Source of the DNA: Candidatus Hydrogenedens sp.
Lineage (GTDB): Bacteria > Hydrogenedentota > Hydrogenedentia > Hydrogenedentales > JAEUWI01
NCBI GenBank assembly: GCA_016125095.1
Contig: WGMK01000005.1
Span: 1 to 64,000 of the forward strand
Length of the DNA: 64,000 nt
Reading direction: 5' to 3'
Position numbers and translations under genes: made by a program. Each line of letters opens with the position of its first letter. Position 1 is the stretch's first letter. Below are positions 15,181-24,392 of the stretch, in pieces. Below the pieces are notes generated by a model, which was not told the origin of the DNA, ran no database searches, and was given only the letters and a program-made list of their open reading frames with translations.

Positions 15181-18024
15181 ATGTCCCGCACGAAACGCCG
15201 AAATCAACGACGCAATCCCTTCTCGGTGCCGCTGGCCGCGAGTCTGTTTCTAAGCAGCGCGCTGGTGGTGCTGGCGGTGGGCGCGGGTCTGGCGGCGCTG
15301 CTGCTGCAGGCACGTGTGCTGGGCGTGGAGTCGCGGGCCGACGACCTGCTGGGGCGCAGTGTCGAACGGCTCCGGCTGCAAACCTCGGGCATCTCCGACC
15401 AGGCCACGCGCGCGCTGGGCCTCAGCCGCGATCTGCTGGCGGCGCTGCCCGCCGATGCGCGACACCCCGATACCCTCCGCGCCACGCTGGCACCGGTCCT
15501 CACGCATTTTCCGGCCCTGGCCGGACTGCGGGTATCCGGGCCGCAGGGCCTGCGCTGGGTCATTTACCCCGATGGCGATTCCTGGCTGACGCGCCGCGAG
15601 ACCGACACCGGCACGGTGTGGGAGCGGTGGCTGCGCAAGGACGGCCAGTTGCTTAATTCCGAGGGCGACGCGGCGTTCGACGACACACGGATGGCATCGG
15701 TAGCCGAGGCCGCGGAGCGCGCCCTGCACGAACGAAGCGATGGCAACCTCGGGCTTTCGCCGGCCGTACTGTGGTCGGAGGCATCGCGGCTGGAACGCAC
15801 CCAGGGCCCGGGGATGACCGCGGCACTGGCCTTCGAAACGCCGCCAAGCGAGTCGTGGCTGGTCAGCGTGGATTCCGATTGGCGGGCGCTGGCGGACGAT
15901 TCGTCGCGCATCTACGATGTGCGGCCGGAGCATACGCTGATTGCTACGGAGGGCGGAACGCTGCTGGCGACACCCCGCCGCGTGAACCCCGCAACCGCCG
16001 ACGCCCTGGCGCTACCCCGGCTGGACTCGATAGCCAACCATCCGCTTTCCGAGGCGATGCGACGCTTCGCCACCGACACTTACCCCCCTTCCGAGGCCTT
16101 CGCGCAGCAATCGGATGGAGCGAACTGGTGGTTCTCGGTTGAGCCTTTCAAACTGGGACAGAACCAGACGCTGTACTTGTGCGCCGGGGTTACCGAGGCG
16201 CACTTGCTGAGCCAGGAGCGCGGGCAGCAGATTGCGCTTGCCATCGGCATGGTGACGGCGCTGGTGCTGGCCGCTTTGTTTGCCTTGCTCTATGCGCGCG
16301 CGCTCAGTGCCCCGCTGAAGGATTTTCTGCGCCGCACGCGCCGCATCGACTTCCTGACGCGCTCGGCGGCGCTGCGGCCCAAATCGCGCGTCCGCGAATT
16401 CGACCAGCTCTATGCCGCGCTCGACGACCTGTGCGAAGCGGTCATTCAGCAGCTCGAGGCGCGCGACATTCCGATGGTGGTGCACGCCGCGCCGGTGAAA
16501 AAGCGCGCGGCAGAAGAGGCCGCCGAGGCGGTGGCACTGGGCACAACTTCACCCGAGGTGGAAAGCTGGCCGGCCCCTGCGGGCGAGGGCGACGTTTATG
16601 TGCCCGAGGCATACATCCAGGCGCTGCAGGCCACACGCCGGCAGCTGCGGCAGGCCAAGCAGCACAACGAGGACGCCCGGCAACTGGTGGCGAAGGCGGA
16701 GAAATCCATCGAAGCGCGCGAACTACGCTGGAAGACCGCACGCGAATCCGCCCGTGAAATCGCACGCATCGCTACCCAGGGTACCCAGCAGGATGGCGAC
16801 ACGCTGAACAACTTCGCGCAGTCGATCGCGCAGGGCATGGCGGTGGCTGCGGCGGGCATCTGGCTGCGCGACGCAGACACACGACAGTTCCACTGCGCGG
16901 CCCGGTTCGACCGGCTTCGAAACGCCTTCATCCCGGGACCTGATTTAAACCCCGCGGAGCACGTCGTGCTCTTCGGCTCTATCGAGGCGCTTCCGTTCCT
17001 CGGCGTGCCGGACTTTCAGTCCGACCCGCGCACGTCGACCCTGCTGCCGCTCTGGCCAGGAGAACTGCTGCCCGAGCCGATGTTGATCGCACCCTGGTTC
17101 CGCGACGGCAGCCTGACCGGTTTCGTGCTGATTGAGGACGCGAATGGCGCGCGCCACTGGGATCCGGCGGAAGAATCGCTGGCGTTGCTCGCGGCGGCTT
17201 CCGTGGCGCGCGTGCTCGAAATCGGCCGCACGCCCCCGCCACCCCCTGCCGAGCCTGCGGAAGACGAACTCGAGGAATCCCCGGAAGACGAGTATCGCGA
17301 GTCACCGGTTTACCGCCAGTTGCTGGATTCGACCCGTGGCATCGTGTGGGCGGTGAACGCCGAGGGGCGTATCGTGTTTGTGAATCCCGCGGCCGAGATG
17401 CGTTATGAGGCGATAGCGCCCGAGATGATCGGCCGCCCGCTCTCCGATTTCGCGGCCTCGGGCAGCGCGGAGAATGACCGTGCCCAGCTCGATCTGGTGC
17501 TGCGCGGCGAGGCGCGCGTCGATTCCGTGACCGAGCATGTGAGCGCGACGGGCAAGACGCTGCACCTGCACCTGACCTGGGCGCCGCTGGAAGACGAGGA
17601 CGGCGAGGTGGTGGGCGCGGTCGTGCTTGCCACCGACATTGCCGATATTCAGGACCGGCGCAGCCAGACCAACAGCGCCGACGCCCGATACCGCAGCATC
17701 ATGGAGTCGCTCCACGGCGTGCTGTTCTCAGTGGATTCGCGGGGACGTATCGAATACGTCAGCCCCGGCGTGCAGGCGCTGTATGGTTTCGGTCCGGAGG
17801 AACTGCGAGGCCTGCCCATGGCCGCCGTGGCCGACGAGACCCAGGGGCCGCGCGATTTGGAAGCGCTGGAACAGTTGATGCAAGGGCGGCCCTGCGCCGG
17901 GTATCATGCGGTACACCGCCGTAAGGACGGCGGCGAGGCACGCGTGACGGCCTATGCCCAGGCCACCCAGAATGATGAGGGCGAGCCCGACGGAGCCGTG
18001 GGGGTTGTGTTCGCCCGTCCCTAA
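15181..18024 (+). CDS. Large PAS/GAF sensor protein without a recognisable output domain
   Basis: A 947-residue protein. A membrane segment (about 18-45) is followed by a ~310-residue extracytoplasmic sensor region, a second membrane segment (QIALAIGMVTALVLAALFAL, about 355-380), a HAMP-like linker, a coiled-coil stretch, a GAF-like domain (GMAVAAAGIWLRDADTRQFH) and two PAS domains (YRQLLDSTRGIVWAVNAEGR; YRSIMESLHGVLFSVDSRGR). This is the input half of a membrane histidine kinase or diguanylate cyclase. The frame ends just after the second PAS domain with no H-box, ATPase, GGDEF, EAL or methyl-accepting region, and the next gene starts 25 bases later. The ATG at 15181 begins a basic stretch before the first membrane helix; no strong ribosome site is seen. 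It may signal through a separate kinase. Confidence 0.85.
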   Translation: MSRTKRRNQRRNPFSVPLAASLFLSSALVVLAVGAGLAALLLQARVLGVESRADDLLGRSVERLRLQTSGISDQATRALGLSRDLLAALPADARHPDTLRATLAPVLTHFPALAGLRVSGPQGLRWVIYPDGDSWLTRRETDTGTVWERWLRKDGQLLNSEGDAAFDDTRMASVAEAAERALHERSDGNLGLSPAVLWSEASRLERTQGPGMTAALAFETPPSESWLVSVDSDWRALADDSSRIYDVRPEHTLIATEGGTLLATPRRVNPATADALALPRLDSIANHPLSEAMRRFATDTYPPSEAFAQQSDGANWWFSVEPFKLGQNQTLYLCAGVTEAHLLSQERGQQIALAIGMVTALVLAALFALLYARALSAPLKDFLRRTRRIDFLTRSAALRPKSRVREFDQLYAALDDLCEAVIQQLEARDIPMVVHAAPVKKRAAEEAAEAVALGTTSPEVESWPAPAGEGDVYVPEAYIQALQATRRQLRQAKQHNEDARQLVAKAEKSIEARELRWKTARESAREIARIATQGTQQDGDTLNNFAQSIAQGMAVAAAGIWLRDADTRQFHCAARFDRLRNAFIPGPDLNPAEHVVLFGSIEALPFLGVPDFQSDPRTSTLLPLWPGELLPEPMLIAPWFRDGSLTGFVLIEDANGARHWDPAEESLALLAAASVARVLEIGRTPPPPPAEPAEDELEESPEDEYRESPVYRQLLDSTRGIVWAVNAEGRIVFVNPAAEMRYEAIAPEMIGRPLSDFAASGSAENDRAQLDLVLRGEARVDSVTEHVSATGKTLHLHLTWAPLEDEDGEVVGAVVLATDIADIQDRRSQTNSADARYRSIMESLHGVLFSVDSRGRIEYVSPGVQALYGFGPEELRGLPMAAVADETQGPRDLEALEQLMQGRPCAGYHAVHRRKDGGEARVTAYAQATQNDEGEPDGAVGVVFARP

Positions 18025-18049
18025 CGACCTTTTCACCAAGGAGAATTTA

Positions 18050-20068
18050 ATGCGTTTTTGTGCAGTTGCCGCGGCAATCGCGGCGTTTTCTTTTGTGGCC
18101 TCCGCCGACAAGATTCCGTACGAGGCGGGCACTTTCGGACAGGAGGTTTCCGAGCAGTGGAAAACTGCCCTCGATGGAACGGCCCTGACCGATATCGATC
18201 GCATTTCGGAAGACGACGGGACGATCTCCGTCTCGGGTCCGGGTGGCTCGTACTATCTCCACGACAATGCCTTCGAGGCCACGACGCCCGTGAAGCCGGG
18301 CCGCACGCACGCGCCGAAGCTGAGCGACATCGAAGACGGTCTGGGGCGTGTCTGGAAGGCGTCCGAGGCGCAGGCCAGTGTCGAAGACGCTTCTGGCCGC
18401 CTGTGGATCGGCTGGCAGGCCGGCGTGGCGCGCCAGACCGATGCCGGCTGGGAGTTCATCGAAGGCAAGAACGGCCTCCCCTACACCAGCTTCACCTGCG
18501 CCACTGCACCCGCGGATGGCAGCGTCTGGTTCGGCACCACGATGGGCCTCGTCTACTACAAGGACGGCGAATGGAATTACCGTCAGGGCCTGCGCTGGCT
18601 GCCGGGCGATGAAGTCCGCGCCATTCATGCCGCATCGAACGGCGACGTCTGGGTGGCGACCAACGGCGGCGTCGGCCGCATTAGCTTCGTCCCCATGACC
18701 CTGCGCGAGAAGGCGGAATACTACGAGAAGGAGATGGATCTCATCCGCCGTACGGAGTTCGGATACGTGGCCGAGGCGACGCTGGAAGTGCCCGGCGACC
18801 GCACGAGCACCATCCACCACCACGACAGCGACAACGACGGCCTTTGGACCAGCATGTACGGCGCGGGCGAGTGCTTCGCCTACGGCGCGACCAAGGACCC
18901 CATGTACAAGAAGCGGGCAGTGGCGGCCTTCGAGGCGCTACGCCAGCTACAGAAAGTTACGCAGGGCGGCGAACACGCCCCGCCGCACGGCTATGTGGCC
19001 CGCACCATCCTCCCCATCGACGGCCCCGACCCCAATGAAGGGCGTCTTGAGCGGGACAAGGAATCGCAGAAGAGCGACGCGCTCTGGAAGGTCTACGAAC
19101 CCCGCTGGCCCAAAAGCGCCGACGGCAAGTGGTACTGGAAGAGCGACACCAGCAGCGACGAACTCGACGGACACTACTTCTTCTACCCCGCCTATTACGA
19201 CCTCGTGTGCGAGACCGAGGAAGAGAAGGAGCGTGTGCGCGAAGTAGTGCGCGACCTGACCAATCACCTGATCGAGAACGGCTTCTATCTGGTCGACCAC
19301 GACGGCACGCCGACGCGCTGGTCGATTTACGGTCCCGACAGCCTCAACCACGACGTAAACTGGTGGAGCGAGCGGGGCCTGAAGTCGCTGAGCATGCTGT
19401 CTTACCTGACCGTGGCCGAGCACATGACCGGTGACAAGAAGTACAGCGACGCGATTCAGATGCTGCGCGAAAAGCACGCCTACGACACCAATGCGATGAT
19501 TACGAAGGTACAGTTCGGCGTCGGCTCGGGTAACCAGTCCGACGACGAGATGGCGATCATGTGCTACTACAACCTGGTGAAGTACACAAAGGACCCCGAC
19601 CTGCGCGAGATGATGCTGTACTCGTTCTTCCAGTACTACGCCATCATCCAGCCGGAACTGAACCCTTTTTTCAATTTCGCCTACGCCGCGATGGGCATCG
19701 ACGAGGCCTACGACTGCATCTGGGGCAGCTTCCCGATTCCGCCGCGCCGGGGCTGGCTGGCGGACTCGATGGACACGCTGCTCGGCTTCCCGCTGGACCG
19801 GCTCGATTGGCCCATGAAGAACAGCCAGCGGCTTGACGTGGTGCCGCTGCGCTGGCAGCAGACCGGCAAAGACTTGTTCGACCCGCTCACGGGGCGCGGC
19901 TACTGCGTGAACGGCAAGGTGCTGCCCATCGAAAACCGCCACATGAACCACTGGAATCATGACCCGTGGGATTTGGATTACGGCGGCAGCGGCCGTACGC
20001 TGGGCAACGGAACCGTGTTTCTGCTGCCGTACTACATGGGGCTTTACCACGGATTCATCACGGAATAG
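18050..20068 (+). CDS. Secreted protein with propeller repeats and a C-terminal alpha/alpha-barrel-like region
   Basis: A 672-residue exported protein (signal peptide 1-19, ending VASA). Residues about 100-225 contain Reg_prop-like propeller repeats: DASGRLWIGWQAGVARQT, APADGSVWFGTTMGLVYYKD and ASNGDVWVATNGGVGR. The remaining ~440 residues are helical with many Trp, Tyr and His residues (TSTIHHHDSDNDGLWTSMYG, DELDGHYFFYPAYYDLVC), suggesting an (alpha/alpha)6 barrel of the glycoside hydrolase or lyase kind. I cannot assign a family or substrate. AAGGAG lies 6 bases before the ATG at 18050. It follows the output-less sensor gene closely and the two are probably co-transcribed, which is odd for an exported protein unless the sensor monitors its product. 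Confidence 0.75.
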   Translation: MRFCAVAAAIAAFSFVASADKIPYEAGTFGQEVSEQWKTALDGTALTDIDRISEDDGTISVSGPGGSYYLHDNAFEATTPVKPGRTHAPKLSDIEDGLGRVWKASEAQASVEDASGRLWIGWQAGVARQTDAGWEFIEGKNGLPYTSFTCATAPADGSVWFGTTMGLVYYKDGEWNYRQGLRWLPGDEVRAIHAASNGDVWVATNGGVGRISFVPMTLREKAEYYEKEMDLIRRTEFGYVAEATLEVPGDRTSTIHHHDSDNDGLWTSMYGAGECFAYGATKDPMYKKRAVAAFEALRQLQKVTQGGEHAPPHGYVARTILPIDGPDPNEGRLERDKESQKSDALWKVYEPRWPKSADGKWYWKSDTSSDELDGHYFFYPAYYDLVCETEEEKERVREVVRDLTNHLIENGFYLVDHDGTPTRWSIYGPDSLNHDVNWWSERGLKSLSMLSYLTVAEHMTGDKKYSDAIQMLREKHAYDTNAMITKVQFGVGSGNQSDDEMAIMCYYNLVKYTKDPDLREMMLYSFFQYYAIIQPELNPFFNFAYAAMGIDEAYDCIWGSFPIPPRRGWLADSMDTLLGFPLDRLDWPMKNSQRLDVVPLRWQQTGKDLFDPLTGRGYCVNGKVLPIENRHMNHWNHDPWDLDYGGSGRTLGNGTVFLLPYYMGLYHGFITE

Positions 20069-20079
20069 CCGGGGGCCGG

Positions 20080-20109
20080 TTGGCCTAAACCGGCGCATTC
20101 TGGTAAACT
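20080..20109 (+). promoter_or_regulatory. Probable promoter for the sugar epimerase gene
   Basis: TTGGCC at 20080-20085, an 18-base spacer and TAAACT at 20104-20109. If used, the transcript would begin near 20116, directly before the terminator-like hairpin at 20125, so that hairpin would lie in the epimerase leader. Confidence 0.4.
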
Positions 20110-20124
20110 TTGGCGTCTCTTCCA

Positions 20125-20160
20125 CGCCGCGCCGGGAGGGCCCCGGCGCGGCGCACTTTT
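20125..20160 (+). terminator. Strong hairpin with T tract between the propeller protein and the epimerase
   Basis: A perfect 12-bp GC stem (20125-20136 with 20142-20153) and a 5-base loop, followed by CACTTTT. It terminates the upstream gene or, if the promoter at 20080 is real, acts as an attenuator in the epimerase leader. Confidence 0.75.
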
Positions 20161-20181
20161 ATGCAAGGAGATTTTGAGCGC

Positions 20182-21246
20182 ATGGATGTGGCGATTGTTA
20201 CGGGATCGGGCGGCCTGATTGGCGCGGAGTCGGTCCGCTTTTTCAGCCAGCAGGGCTTTCATGTAGTCGGCATCGACAACGACATGCGGGCGGAATTCTT
20301 CGGCGCCGAGGCCTCCACCTCGTGGTCTGTGGCGCAGTTGAAGGAAAAAATCGGCAGCTACACGCACTACACCGACGACATCCGCGATTACGACGCGATG
20401 CGCCGCATCTTCGACACCTACGGCAAGGACATCAAGCTGGTGGTGCATACGGCGGCGCAGCCGTCGCACGACTGGGCGGCGCGTGCCCCCCGCACCGATT
20501 TCGGCGTGAATGCGCTGGGAACGCTGCACCTGCTCGAATGCACCCGCGAGGTCTGCCCCGAGGCGGTATTCATTTTCACCTCCACCAACAAGGTCTACGG
20601 CGATACGCCCAATTACCTGCCGTTGGTAGAGACCGAGACCCGCTGGACTATCGAGCCGGGGCATGCTTATGCCGAGGGCATCAAGGAAGACATGTCCATC
20701 GACCAGTGCACGCACTCGGTATTCGGTGCCAGCAAGGTGGCAGCGGATGTAATGGTGCAGGAGTATGGCCGGTATTTCGACATGAAGACGGTCTGTTTCC
20801 GCGGCGGCTGCCTGACCGGGCCGGGCCATTCGGGCGCAGAATTGCACGGCTTTGTGGCCTACCTGATGAAGTGCTGTGTCATCGGGCGGCAGTATCAGAT
20901 TTTCGGTTACAAGGGTAAGCAGGTGCGGGACAATATCCACAGCGCCGACCTGATTCAGGCCTTCTGGCAGTTTTATCAGGCCCCCCGCGTGGCCGAGGTT
21001 TACAACATCGGCGGCGGCAAGTACAGCAATGTATCGATGATGGAGGCCATCACGATGGCCGAGGAGATCACCGGCAAGAAGATGGACACGGTATACCGTG
21101 ACGAGAACCGGATCGGCGACCACATCTGGTGGATCGGCAACCTCGGCCGCTTCGAGGAACACTACCCCGAGTGGAAGATCAACTACGGCATCGAGCGGAT
21201 CATGCAGGAAGTCTACGAGGCGAACGTAGAACGGGCCGGTGCCTGA
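20182..21246 (+). CDS. NAD-dependent sugar epimerase, CDP-tyvelose/paratose 2-epimerase type
   Basis: A 354-residue extended SDR (epimerase/dehydratase). The cofactor loop TGSGGLIG is at the N terminus. Further on are [28 protein letters not shown], and [20 protein letters not shown] in the catalytic Tyr region, where the usual YxxxK Tyr is Phe. [19 protein letters not shown] and [13 protein letters not shown] are characteristic of the CDP-tyvelose 2-epimerase-like group, which acts on nucleotide-activated deoxysugars for O-antigen-type glycans. Whether this enzyme uses CDP-paratose or another sugar is uncertain, since no CDP-sugar pathway is adjacent. The ATG at 20182 is preferred to 20161 because AAGGAG (20165-20170) precedes it and the NAD-binding strand begins immediately. 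Confidence 0.83.
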   Translation: MDVAIVTGSGGLIGAESVRFFSQQGFHVVGIDNDMRAEFFGAEASTSWSVAQLKEKIGSYTHYTDDIRDYDAMRRIFDTYGKDIKLVVHTAAQPSHDWAARAPRTDFGVNALGTLHLLECTREVCPEAVFIFTSTNKVYGDTPNYLPLVETETRWTIEPGHAYAEGIKEDMSIDQCTHSVFGASKVAADVMVQEYGRYFDMKTVCFRGGCLTGPGHSGAELHGFVAYLMKCCVIGRQYQIFGYKGKQVRDNIHSADLIQAFWQFYQAPRVAEVYNIGGGKYSNVSMMEAITMAEEITGKKMDTVYRDENRIGDHIWWIGNLGRFEEHYPEWKINYGIERIMQEVYEANVERAGA

Positions 21247-21340
21247 ACAAAACATACCGGTTGACCGCTATTGCGGAACCGCTTATAGTGAAGGTCATGG
21301 TGTGAGCGCTCGGGTGCGCAATGGTTCAGGGGAGAATCGC

Positions 21341-22897
21341 ATGAGCAACTTCAGGGGACAGGTCATGTTTGGACGCCGTTTTATTTTGGCGGTCTTGGTC
21401 GCCATGGTCGTGATGCCGGCACTGGCATGGGGGCAATCCATTCAGCTGGTTCCGGGGACCGCCGACGCCTGCGGCGGCGAGCAGAGCGTGGTCGTCAATC
21501 TGACGAGCACGGCCAACGTATCCAGTTTCGGTTTCGAAGTCGCTTTCGACACCTCGCAGTACGAATACGTGCGCACGGAAAAAGGGGCAGACACCGCCAC
21601 GTGGGTGCTGGTAAATGGCAACGTGCCCGCTAACCGCCCCGGGGTACTGATTGTGGGCGGCGCGCGCTTTACCGGCGCAATTTTAAATGGCGACGTCGAG
21701 GCCGCCGTCCTGGTGTTTCGCAGCGTTTGCGGGGGGCCCAACTGCGAATCGCCCTTGACGCTTCAGAATCCCTCTGCCAATACCTCGACGTACGCCCTGG
21801 AATCGGCAACGATAACTTGTGGCCCGGCGGTGCAGGAAGGCGAAGGGGAAGGCACGACCGAGGGTAGTCCCGAAGGTTCAACGGAAGGCTCCCCCGAAGG
21901 CACCACGGAAGGGTCGCCGGAAGGCACCACCGAGGGAAGCCCGGAGGGTACGACGGAAGGAAGTCCCGAAGGCACCACCGAAGGTTCCGAGGACGGCGAG
22001 GGCCAATTGGTAGACGAATTCCCCGTGGCGGTTTGCCAGGATATCACGGTGACCCTGCCCAGCGAGGGCTTTGTGGTGATTCAGCCGCAGGCGCTGGACG
22101 GCGGCAGCACGGACGATCGCGGGGCGGTCACGTTCACGGCCAGCAAGACCACCTTCCTCTGCTCGGATCTCGGGCCGAACACCGTTACCCTGCGTGTGCG
22201 CGACAGTGCCGGACAGGTCAGCACCTGCACCTCGACCGTGACCGTGGTCGATGATCGGGTATCGAGCGTGGTGTGTAAGAACTTCTTCACGTATGTCGAT
22301 GTGGACGGGACCGTGACCGTGCGCCCGCAGGACATCAACAACGGGTCGCGGGACAACTGCGGCATCAAGTCGATCACGATTTCCAAGAGCGAGTTCACCT
22401 GCGCCGACCTGGGGCGCAATTCGGTCGAGCTGACTGTGACGGACAACAACAACAACGTGGAATCCTGTACCGCGACAGTGACAGTGCGCGATATTCTCTT
22501 TGCCTGCGTGGTGATTCCCAGCTACACACTAACGACGAACCGCGATGGACAGGGCGTAGTGACGATTGAGACACTGCCGAACGCTGACGATGGCGTGTCG
22601 TATCAGGAAGGCACGCGGGTCACCATCAAGGAAACGCCGGACACGGGCTGGACGTTCAAGGAATGGACCGGCGACATCGGCGGGGCGAGCTTCGGTACGA
22701 ACACGATTACCGTGCCGATGACCCAGAACCGCGCTATCACCGCCGTGTTTGAGGAATCGACCACCACGCCGACGGGCTGCAACTGCAACCCGACCGGCAA
22801 GTCGAACCCCTTCGACAACCTGGGCGATATCGTAATGTCGCTGGCGACGCTGAGCGCGCTGGCCATGATGGCGGCCGCCCAGCGTAAGTTCTGGTGA
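21341..22897 (+). CDS. Secreted cohesin-like surface protein with TEGSPEG linker and CxC C-terminal anchor
   Basis: A 518-residue multidomain protein. Signal peptide 1-32; a cohesin-like domain about 33-160 (ACGGEQSVVVNLTST, SSFGFEVAFDTSQYEYV); an acidic linker of octapeptide repeats (172-219); two HYR-like beta domains (starting VCQDITVTLP and VCKNFFTYVD), each with a TFxCxDLGxNxV-type core; and an InlB-like beta-repeat domain (VTIKETPDTGWTFKEWTGD). The C terminus has Cys480-Asn-Cys482, then NPFDNLGD, a hydrophobic helix and the basic end QRKFW, resembling a protein-sorting signal. GGGGAG lies 6 bases before the ATG at 21341. The next gene encodes a shorter paralogue. Probably a surface adhesin or scaffold; no dockerin partner is seen. 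Confidence 0.88.
   Translation: MSNFRGQVMFGRRFILAVLVAMVVMPALAWGQSIQLVPGTADACGGEQSVVVNLTSTANVSSFGFEVAFDTSQYEYVRTEKGADTATWVLVNGNVPANRPGVLIVGGARFTGAILNGDVEAAVLVFRSVCGGPNCESPLTLQNPSANTSTYALESATITCGPAVQEGEGEGTTEGSPEGSTEGSPEGTTEGSPEGTTEGSPEGTTEGSPEGTTEGSEDGEGQLVDEFPVAVCQDITVTLPSEGFVVIQPQALDGGSTDDRGAVTFTASKTTFLCSDLGPNTVTLRVRDSAGQVSTCTSTVTVVDDRVSSVVCKNFFTYVDVDGTVTVRPQDINNGSRDNCGIKSITISKSEFTCADLGRNSVELTVTDNNNNVESCTATVTVRDILFACVVIPSYTLTTNRDGQGVVTIETLPNADDGVSYQEGTRVTIKETPDTGWTFKEWTGDIGGASFGTNTITVPMTQNRAITAVFEESTTTPTGCNCNPTGKSNPFDNLGDIVMSLATLSALAMMAAAQRKFW
21854..21997 (+). repeat. In-frame 24-base tandem repeats encoding TEGSPEG octapeptides
   Basis: Six consecutive 24-base units encode TTEGSPEG, STEGSPEG, three further TTEGSPEG and a degenerate TTEGSEDG, with silent third-position differences between units. 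Selection therefore keeps the peptide, not the DNA. The linker joins the cohesin-like and HYR-like domains. The unit number is likely to vary between strains. Confidence 0.92.
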
Positions 22898-22919
22898 TAG
22901 GTAATCCATGAAGCACGTA

Positions 22920-22959
22920 CAGGCCCCGGAGCCCGCTGGCTCCGGGGCCTGTTTCATTT
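22920..22959 (+). terminator. Intrinsic terminator between the two cohesin-like genes
   Basis: A perfect 14-bp stem (22920-22933 with 22938-22951), loop CGCT, then TTTCATTT. It separates the two paralogues into different transcripts. Confidence 0.88.
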
Positions 22960-23019
22960 GGGTGCGCCGGAATGCCCGACTTCCCGAGTTCGTTTGCTCC
23001 TGTCGGAGTACCTGACACC

Positions 23020-24387
23020 ATGCGATTGCGTAGCCTCCCACTTTCCCTGCTGGTCCTCGTTTGCTTGTCGCCACAGGCAATCGCGCTTACGGTGCAGGTG
23101 CTGAGCCCCGGAGATGGTTTCTGCGGCAAGGAACAGACCGTGGCGCTGCGGGTGCTCGGCGCCGAGGCCCTCGCCAGCTTCGGCGTGGACATTGTCTACA
23201 ACCGTGCGCAGTACGAGTTCCTTGGATCGCGCCGCGGCCCTGCGACCCGAAGCTGGCTTCTAGCCGACACCAACGAACTTTCCCGGGGCGTTATCAGCGC
23301 CGGGGGCACAGCCTTCTTCGGCGCGCCGATTTCGGGCGACGCGACGGTACTTCAATTACGTTTCCGGAGCGTCTGTGAAAACGCAGAGTGCCGCTCGAAC
23401 CTACTGCTGCGGAATGCCACGGCCGGTACCGCGGGCGCACTGCTGGCGCCGGGCGATGTCGCTTGCGATGTGGACGGTCCGACGGAAGGCGAGAAGGACG
23501 ACGCGCCCATCGTGCTCTGCCAGGATATCGTCGCGGTGCTCGAGCCGAACTTCCCCTTTGCTACCATCGAGACGCGCGACATCGATGCGGGCAGTTCCGA
23601 TGATCGCGGCCCGGTGGTGCTGCGCGTGGAGCCGAGCACGTTCACCTGCGACGATGTCGGCGCGCGCACGGTTACCCTGCGCGGCACAGACAATTCCGGA
23701 CGGGTAAGTACCTGCACGGCCCAGGTGACCGTAATCGATGAGCCCGACCCCCTGCTGCCCACTTGCCGCAACGTGGACCTGTATCTCGATGAACACGGCG
23801 AAGCCTCGCTGCTGCCCATCGCCTTGGGCAGCACCCGATTCGACTGTAGCGCCGAGGTCAGCCTCTCGAAGGAGCGCTTCACCTGCGAAGATATCGGCCG
23901 GAACACGGTGTCACTGATTGCCGTGAACCAGGGCGGAGAACCGGAGATTTGCACGGCCACGGTGACGGTGTACGACCCGCTCGGGGCCTGCCTCCCCCCT
24001 CCTGCCACCTACCGGCTGGAGGTCCGCCGGACGGGCGACGGTCAGGTGACGGTGGAGACGGCGCCCAACGCCGACAATGAGCGGTCCTACCTGCCCGGCA
24101 CACGGGTGACGGTGCGGCAGGCAGCCTCGATGGGCTGGGTTTTCGCCGGTTGGCAGGGCGACGTATCGGACGCCCAATGGTCCGACGCCAGCATCACGGT
24201 CACCATGGATCAGGCGAAGTCGGTGACGGCGGTATTCGAGCCGGAGCCCATCATCGAGGAAGGCCGTTGCGGCTGCATTACCAACGGCGAGGATCCGATC
24301 AGCCGGCTGGGCGATTGGATCCTCGCTGGTGCAAACTTCGCGGCGGTGCTGGCCGCAGGAACCTGGCAGCGGCGCATCGGCCGGTAG
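23020..24387 (+). CDS. Secreted cohesin-like surface protein, paralogue without the octapeptide linker
   Basis: A 455-residue paralogue of the preceding gene, with the same order: signal peptide (1-22), cohesin-like domain (CGKEQTVALRVLGAEALASF, VDIVYNRAQYEF), two HYR-like beta domains (LCQDIVAVLE, then TCRNVDLYLDE), a beta-repeat domain (VTVRQAASMGWVFAGWQGD) and Cys417-Gly-Cys419, then PISRLGDW, a hydrophobic stretch and QRRIGR. The linker is reduced to PTEGEKDD. In both paralogues the first Cys of the CxC lies exactly 39 residues from the C terminus. The ATG at 23020 follows GGAG and starts the signal peptide; the frame is open to 22972. The pair arose by tandem duplication. Function is unknown, presumably cell-surface. 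Confidence 0.87.
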   Translation: MRLRSLPLSLLVLVCLSPQAIALTVQVLSPGDGFCGKEQTVALRVLGAEALASFGVDIVYNRAQYEFLGSRRGPATRSWLLADTNELSRGVISAGGTAFFGAPISGDATVLQLRFRSVCENAECRSNLLLRNATAGTAGALLAPGDVACDVDGPTEGEKDDAPIVLCQDIVAVLEPNFPFATIETRDIDAGSSDDRGPVVLRVEPSTFTCDDVGARTVTLRGTDNSGRVSTCTAQVTVIDEPDPLLPTCRNVDLYLDEHGEASLLPIALGSTRFDCSAEVSLSKERFTCEDIGRNTVSLIAVNQGGEPEICTATVTVYDPLGACLPPPATYRLEVRRTGDGQVTVETAPNADNERSYLPGTRVTVRQAASMGWVFAGWQGDVSDAQWSDASITVTMDQAKSVTAVFEPEPIIEEGRCGCITNGEDPISRLGDWILAGANFAAVLAAGTWQRRIGR

Positions 24388-24392
24388 CGGAC

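Noticed and set aside
15181..18024. A frameshift hiding a histidine kinase domain at the end of the sensor gene
   Set aside because: The next gene, with ribosome site and signal peptide, begins 25 bases after the stop, leaving no room, and no H-box or ATPase pattern appears in other frames.
18947..20125. Long minus-strand frame opposite the propeller protein
   Set aside because: A mirror frame of a high-GC gene with no family pattern. The plus-strand gene has a signal peptide, a ribosome site and propeller repeats.
21854..21997. Regular 24-base tandem repeats considered as a CRISPR-like array
   Set aside because: There are no spacers, the units are contiguous, in frame and vary silently; they encode a protein linker.
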